From Desmodesmus armatus (taxonomy: Eukaryota; Chlorophyta; Chlorophyceae; Sphaeropleales; Scenedesmaceae), in assembly GCA_007449985.2 (NCBI GenBank), contig VIIQ02000028.1, forward strand, positions 652,001 to 716,000: a stretch of 64,000 nucleotides of DNA, in the 5' to 3' direction. A program made the translations under genes and the position numbers. Every line of letters starts with the position of its first letter. Positions within the stretch are counted from its first letter, which is position 1. This document shows, piece after piece, positions 59,501 through 64,000 of the stretch. The notes beneath the pieces were generated by a model, which made no database searches, was not told the origin of the DNA, and was given only the letters and a program-made list of their open reading frames with translations.

Positions 59501-60278
59501 ACACAAAACCACTCAAATATAAACATCCAACCACCCGGAGATCCAACCACCCGGAGATCCAGCACGGATCACTCAGCAACATGCTCACACACACGCCTAC
59601 CAGCATGTAGCAGTGCTGTTACTGATGGATGTTGGGATGTGCAGTACCTCAAGCAGTGCACTGACACCACCCCCAATGCATCATGCACCAATGTACCCCT
59701 ACGAAACTGCCTGGCAAACTGTACAAAACACACCGGCTGCGAGCTTGAGAGCTGCACAGTGCGGACGTGCTCATGAGCTGTTCCCGACCTGTATTTCATT
59801 GGCCACTGATGTAAAACCGTGCGGGTGCTGATGAACACGCAAAAGGGGAGGGAGACAGAAGAAAACCCTCTGCCCTGCCCCTGCTGCTGTGAAGGGTGCA
59901 GCAAACAACACACGCAGAGCATACATCACCAAAGGGGCGACGGGGGGCACTGCTTTGCTGGGTGCAGGAGGGGAAAAACAGCAGCGCTGGACGGCGGCTG
60001 CATGCACCTGCCTGCGTGCCCCAGTGCTTGCCCCGCCACCCGCCAGTCACCATGACGACCATCTCATGTCTCGTGTCGCGCCAAGCAGGAACGCAGGGAC
60101 ACCTCCCTATCTGCGCCAGCCAGCTCACCAGAGCTCCTCAGAATACCAGCCAGAACAAGCACACTTGCCCACTCCATGGTTCCCCAAAAAGCCGCAGCCG
60201 GCGAGTGAATCAACAAACAAACAATAGACGGTTCTGTTTTGATCAGAGCGCAAAGATGTCAATGCATGCAGCATTAGT
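53588..60278. other. 6.7-kb A/C-rich tract with no recognised CDS
   Basis: From about 54.6 to 60.2 kb the plus strand is persistently A/C-rich (caca, accac, caaca). The minus strand therefore has the G/T-rich bias seen after the epimerase stop codon. Open frames here are short or lack any domain. The first few hundred bases include the catalase promoter. The simplest reading is a very long 3' UTR of the minus-strand gene ending at 60279, or a minus-strand noncoding transcript. A small duplication (atccaaccacccggag twice) lies at 59525-59556. Confidence 0.5.
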
Positions 60279-61432
60279 TCATGCAGCCACAGGGTGCACA
60301 TGGGCCAGGACAGACACTGCGAAGAAGCTGTCCTTGGGTGGAGAAGGTGACCTGCTGCGCACGCCCAGGGCCCTGCTCATCAGGCCAGTGGGCATGGGTA
60401 GGGTCTCAGGCTTGGGGGATGCAGCCACTGCGGGGCACGCAAAACCAGCCGGGGTGTAATCTGCAGACATGCGCCTGCCACCATTGCTGGATGCGCGCGG
60501 GATCTGGGTGGGGGAAGCCACCTTGCTGCGCTTGTTGGCGGTGCGCTCCAGTGCTGCTGCAGCTGCTGCAGTGGGTGAGCGCGCATGCCTCGCTGGGAAC
60601 TTGCCGGCTGACTGTGGCCGCCTGTTGATGAACAGCAGCAGCAGCGAAGGCAAACAGACAGGCATGAAGGAGACCGACAGGCATCAAGACCGCTGCCGAA
60701 AGACAAGTTGGGGGAAGATGACGAGTTTGAGGACCATCTACTGCTGCTGAGTCACCTGATCAGCAGCAACCAGCATCACCATCAAGCAGCTTATGGTGAC
60801 CACCATTACAGACACAGTCTGCACTGCACTGCACTGCAGTCCAGCAGTGCCCAACGTTTCTATCCTGCCCCATGCAGTGTGGAAGCGGGCAAAACAACAC
60901 CGAAAAATGCAATGCTATGCCAACGCCCTTGTCGCGCGTTGCTGCTGCTGGACGGGGCAACATGCGTGTGCAATCCTGTTTCAGGAACAGCCCCCCAAGC
61001 CCTTGTGCGCCCAGCTGGCATGCACAAAGGTCGTAGAGAGACGACGCTTTACTCATTCAGCGCATCCTCAAGTGTACGCAGAGCCCCAACGAGGCGTGCA
61101 AAGAGCGCTGTCTGCTGTTTCCGCCCACCTCACAGGCTCCAGGGGCGTCTCAAACACGCTGCTGCTGTTACTGCAGGTGTCATCCTCCCAACGCACAAGC
61201 TGACGGCCCTCCAGGTGGGGCTGTGCAGCGGGCTTCAGTGCGCTGGACTTAACCAGCATGTCCAGCAGCTGTGGGGCGTCGCCAGCAAAGAAAGCCTGCA
61301 GGAATAAGATCAGTGTCACGTTCGCTGCCATTAAGGCGTGCCACGGCCTCAATCTCGAACCGCCTGAAGGCATGCAGAAGCCATGCAAGCGAGGGCCCCC
61401 AACGCCAACGTCCGCACCTGGTTGGACACCAT
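60279..61432 (-). CDS. Unrecognised small protein, probable three-exon gene
   Basis: I do not recognise this protein. Exons proposed: 61432-61418 (ATG, MVSNQ), 61295-61134 and about 60611-60279, in phase, giving about 169 residues. Exon 2 reads AFFAGDAPQLLDMLVKSSAL and later RQLVRWEDDTC with VFETPLEP; exon 3 is basic and Ser/Pro-rich (KFPARHARSPT, TANKRSKVASPTQIPRASS) with ETLPMPTGLMSRALG and RSRSPSPPK. This suggests a mostly disordered, possibly nuclear or RNA-linked protein with short conserved-looking motifs. Support is splice signals plus phase: donors GTGCGG and GTGAGG, acceptors CCTGCAG and GCCACAG. The exon 3 start is unsure because an acceptor 9-10 bp upstream gives another frame. The downstream A/C-rich tract may be its 3' UTR. 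Confidence 0.45.
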
Positions 61433-63056
61433 TGTGGGATACAAACGATACACTAGAGAAAAGAAATAAGGGCACTCGAGGCTATTACGCGAGAATGGCA
61501 CAAGAAAAAGACCAAAGCAGACCGGACGACAACGGCAGTAAAAGATTTGTAAAACACGCAAAATGCCAACAGGGACAAACCTAGCAACCAAGGGGAATAC
61601 TGGAGGGGCCCCCAGCACCAAGGAGGACGAATGATATAAAACCCTACGTCCGTATACCCGAACGACGATTCGCAGGAATCCACTACGCTAGCGGTTGTCC
61701 CAAGAGACTGCTAAGACTTCTTTGTGACTTCTTTTCCAAGATACGGGGCAGTGTATAGGGTTGAGCCCTGGCCAGGGCCTGCTGGAGAGGTGCAGCATGT
61801 GTTTTCCGTCTGCACCATAACACACCCATGCTACTCTGTGGGTGTTGCAGTCCTGTCGTGCACGGCATGGCGCACACAAGTTCTGCTGGTCACAGGGTAA
61901 CAGGGCCTGCACATGGCAGAGGCGGTGACAACAGGGCCGGTTGCGGTGACTCATCGCTCCTGCTCAGGCATCTGGGGCAAGGAAACATGTGCGGCTCTCC
62001 ATCACTCTTGCTTCCAGTTTTCACTGTGCTTCGCTGTTGGACCGCAAACCGTGAAAGGTGCTGACAACCCCCACCACACCATCAACCCATCAACTCCCCG
62101 TTGTTCGGGGCGCGGGGGGGGGGGGGGGGGGGGGGTGTTTGCACTGCTCAGTTGCCTCTCCAACCCACTCCTTTGCCAACGTTCAGACAAGTGTGCACCC
62201 CACACAGGCAATTGGACCAGCTTTGTCTCCCATACATAAATACAGCATCAGGCTCCACCTGCCAAACCTTGCAGCACAATTGAGGCAGGGGCAGGGGTGT
62301 GCAGGTTGTTACCAGTACCAACCTCGCCTACTGATGTGGGCTTCTTGTGGCATGCGTGCCCTGCCACGGTGGCAGTGCCACCTCACTGGTGTTGCAGAAA
62401 GCAGAAAGCTATGGGTATGACCTTGGGTATGATGCACCTGTGGGCATGAGACATCATGCACAAGTAGATGCTAGGGCCAGGCGCGTATGACCCGGTAACC
62501 TGAATGTCTGCTGCAACATTATTTGGATCTTGCTGATCTGTCCTCCGGCATTGTCTGGTGGCATGGTTTGGTGGTTGCCCCAGTGTTCTATCCAGGTTGA
62601 GTCTGACGTACCGTATACCCATGCGATGCAACGCACCAGAGTCTCCACGCATATACCCTTTGCGTTTCAAGGATCACAACTGACACTGACGCAATTGCCC
62701 CAGCAGTGACCTGGTGTGGTCCCTCTTATAGATTAGTGGGTTAATGCACAGCTGGGATAAACTGCGCCCAGTTCCTCAGCTGCCTCTTGGATTGAGCTAC
62801 TCCCTTGAGTTGCAACCTTAGGCAACGTCACAAGCCAACACGTGTGCTGCTGTCAAGTCAATCCACAATGCACTTCTGCTGAGTAGAGGGTGTGCTGTGA
62901 AGGAGGCGTGGCAGTCGACAGCATGGCAGCTGTCAGCAGGTTGCTGCTGTGCGGCCGCAGAGGTGTGTAGGGTCGCCAGCAACAGCAACTGCCTGCTGCT
63001 GATGCCCTCCAGCTTCAGATAGGCAAGTTGACCTAGCACCAACTGATTCAACATGG
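61433..63056. other. Divergent region between the small gene and the cytochrome-b5-domain gene
   Basis: A 1.6-kb spacer with both promoters and 5' UTRs. It includes a run of about 27 G at 62107-62134. No convincing coding exon was found. Confidence 0.5.
62107..62134. repeat. Poly-G tract
   Basis: A run of about 27 G on the plus strand in the divergent spacer. It could form G-quadruplex structures. Confidence 0.9.
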
Positions 63057-64000
63057 ATGGCATGGCTAACATCGCAGTACTCTGCACTCCCAGGTGAAAT
63101 GCACTCCATTGGCTGCCTGAGCGCCTCGGGCATTCGGGCCCTCAGCACCCTCCACAGCAGCAAGGGTCACCAGCAGCAGCAGGGCCAACGCAGCAGCAAG
63201 GGAGGCCCATCAGCATGGTGTCTGTCAGCCGTCGCAGCCGCAGCAGCTGGCATGTTGTTCATGACGTCAAGTACGTCCCTGGCAGACGCCAAGCGGGCAG
63301 CACAGGTCAATGCAAAGGTTGAAAAACAGCAGCAGGGCAAGCCGACCGGTGGTGCAGCAGCAGATGCATCTGGCAAGCTGCCTGAGTACACAGCGGACGA
63401 GGTGGCACAGCACAAGACGCCAAAGGACCGGGTGTGGGTCACCTACAAGGATGGCGTGTATGATATCACAGACTTCATTGCGCAGGTAGGGGTAGGGGGG
63501 GGGGGGCTCACTAGTGCTTTTCAGCCCCTCTGGCATCCCTGTAAAGTAGAGGCTCACATCAGTGTTGGAATCATGTGGTTGCGGACAATGCTGCATGGAC
63601 ATTGACTTTCAATGAAAGCTGTTTGAGCCAGGCAGGAGGGGACACACGGTGGACTGTGGCTGGGGTGGGCGCACAGAGGGCAGGCAGCAGCAGCAGGAGC
63701 AGGAGCAGAATGGCGGGCTGCAGATGGCAGCGGCAGCAGCAGCAGGATGGGAAGGGGCACAACGAATGGGTGGCAGGGCACGTGGGGCGATGGTGGCCGG
63801 TTGGTTGAAATGAGCTACATGGCAGTTCTGAGTCACCCTGACCCTGGCCGTGACAACAGAACGGTTTCTGCAGTGTGGCATCATGAGCGCAGTCACAACC
63901 ATGCAGTGCGGTGCTGCTCATGTTACATGTCAATGTCAGCGTCTGCTCCTCATATGCATCCCCTCCCCTGCTGTTGTGTGTCGCACATGCAGCACCCCGG
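63057..64000 (+). CDS. Cytochrome b5-domain protein, probably mitochondrial sulfite oxidase (5' part, runs off window)
   Basis: Exon 1 is 63057-63485; the next exon starts at 63993 after an ACATGCAG acceptor and reads CAC CCC GG, so the joined sequence continues FIAQ-HPG. LPEYTADEVAQHKTPKDRVW, then VTYKDGVYDITDFIAQHPG is the start of a cytochrome b5 haem domain; the first haem His is in HPG(G). The segment before it has an Arg/Ser-rich presequence (HSIGCLSASGIRALSTLHSS) and a short hydrophobic stretch (LSAVAAAAAGMLFM), as in animal sulfite oxidase (presequence, b5, then the molybdenum domain). Cytochrome b2 and other N-terminal b5 fusions remain possible, since the catalytic domain is off the window. 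The Met at 63099 could be the true start. Confidence 0.65.

Noticed and set aside
61330..61400. B-box-like ggttcgagatt on the minus strand considered as a tRNA
   Set aside because: The final C pair of the B box is missing, and no acceptor stem or A box at the right distance could be found.

Overview
The window is nuclear DNA of a green alga (Chlorophyta). It carries the plant/algal light-harvesting-like protein LIL3, a plant-type SF1 with C-terminal RRMs, an RKP-type E3 ligase and a cilium protein (CFAP21/EFHB). Genes are intron-rich, with canonical GT-AG introns mostly of 80-900 bp. (GCN/CAG)n runs encode Ala and Gln tracts, and TGTAA, the usual chlorophyte polyadenylation signal, lies downstream of several genes. 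A Sphaeropleales- or Volvocales-like genome is my inference. All exon models were read by eye from splice signals, reading phase and family similarity; no search was run.

Layout: RKP (minus, 3' end off the left edge) is head-to-head with an epimerase/dehydratase (plus, 8.4-9.9 kb). LIL3 (minus, 11.7-16.3 kb) has a 2.3-kb repeat-filled last intron. Next are a bacterial-type YccA/Bax-inhibitor membrane protein (minus, 17.0-19.6 kb) and splicing factor SF1 (minus, 14 exons, 20.6-27.6 kb). SF1 diverges from CFAP21 (plus, 28.1-30.7 kb), which is followed 243 bp later by an FBXO21-like F-box gene (plus, 31.0-36.0 kb). A TPR protein (minus, 36.8-41.3 kb) and COQ3 methyltransferase (minus, 41.7-43.2 kb) come next. 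COQ3 diverges from ESCRT-III CHMP2/VPS2 (plus, 43.9-45.9 kb), which converges on a catalase gene (minus, 13 exons, 47.1-53.6 kb). A 6.7-kb A/C-rich tract without recognisable CDS follows, then a small unrecognised gene (minus, 60.3-61.4 kb) and the first exons of a cytochrome-b5-domain protein, probably sulfite oxidase (plus, from 63.1 kb).

The genes are ordinary housekeeping functions with no shared pathway: ubiquitin ligation, chlorophyll/isoprenoid anchoring, splicing, cilia, ubiquinone, ESCRT and peroxide removal. I found no CRISPR, phage, toxin or viral region and no clear tRNA or rRNA. The unusual material lies in introns and spacers: long foldback repeats in LIL3 and SF1 introns, local duplications that copy exon edges with their splice sites into the neighbouring intron, AT-rich islands, and the long strand-skewed gene-poor tract.
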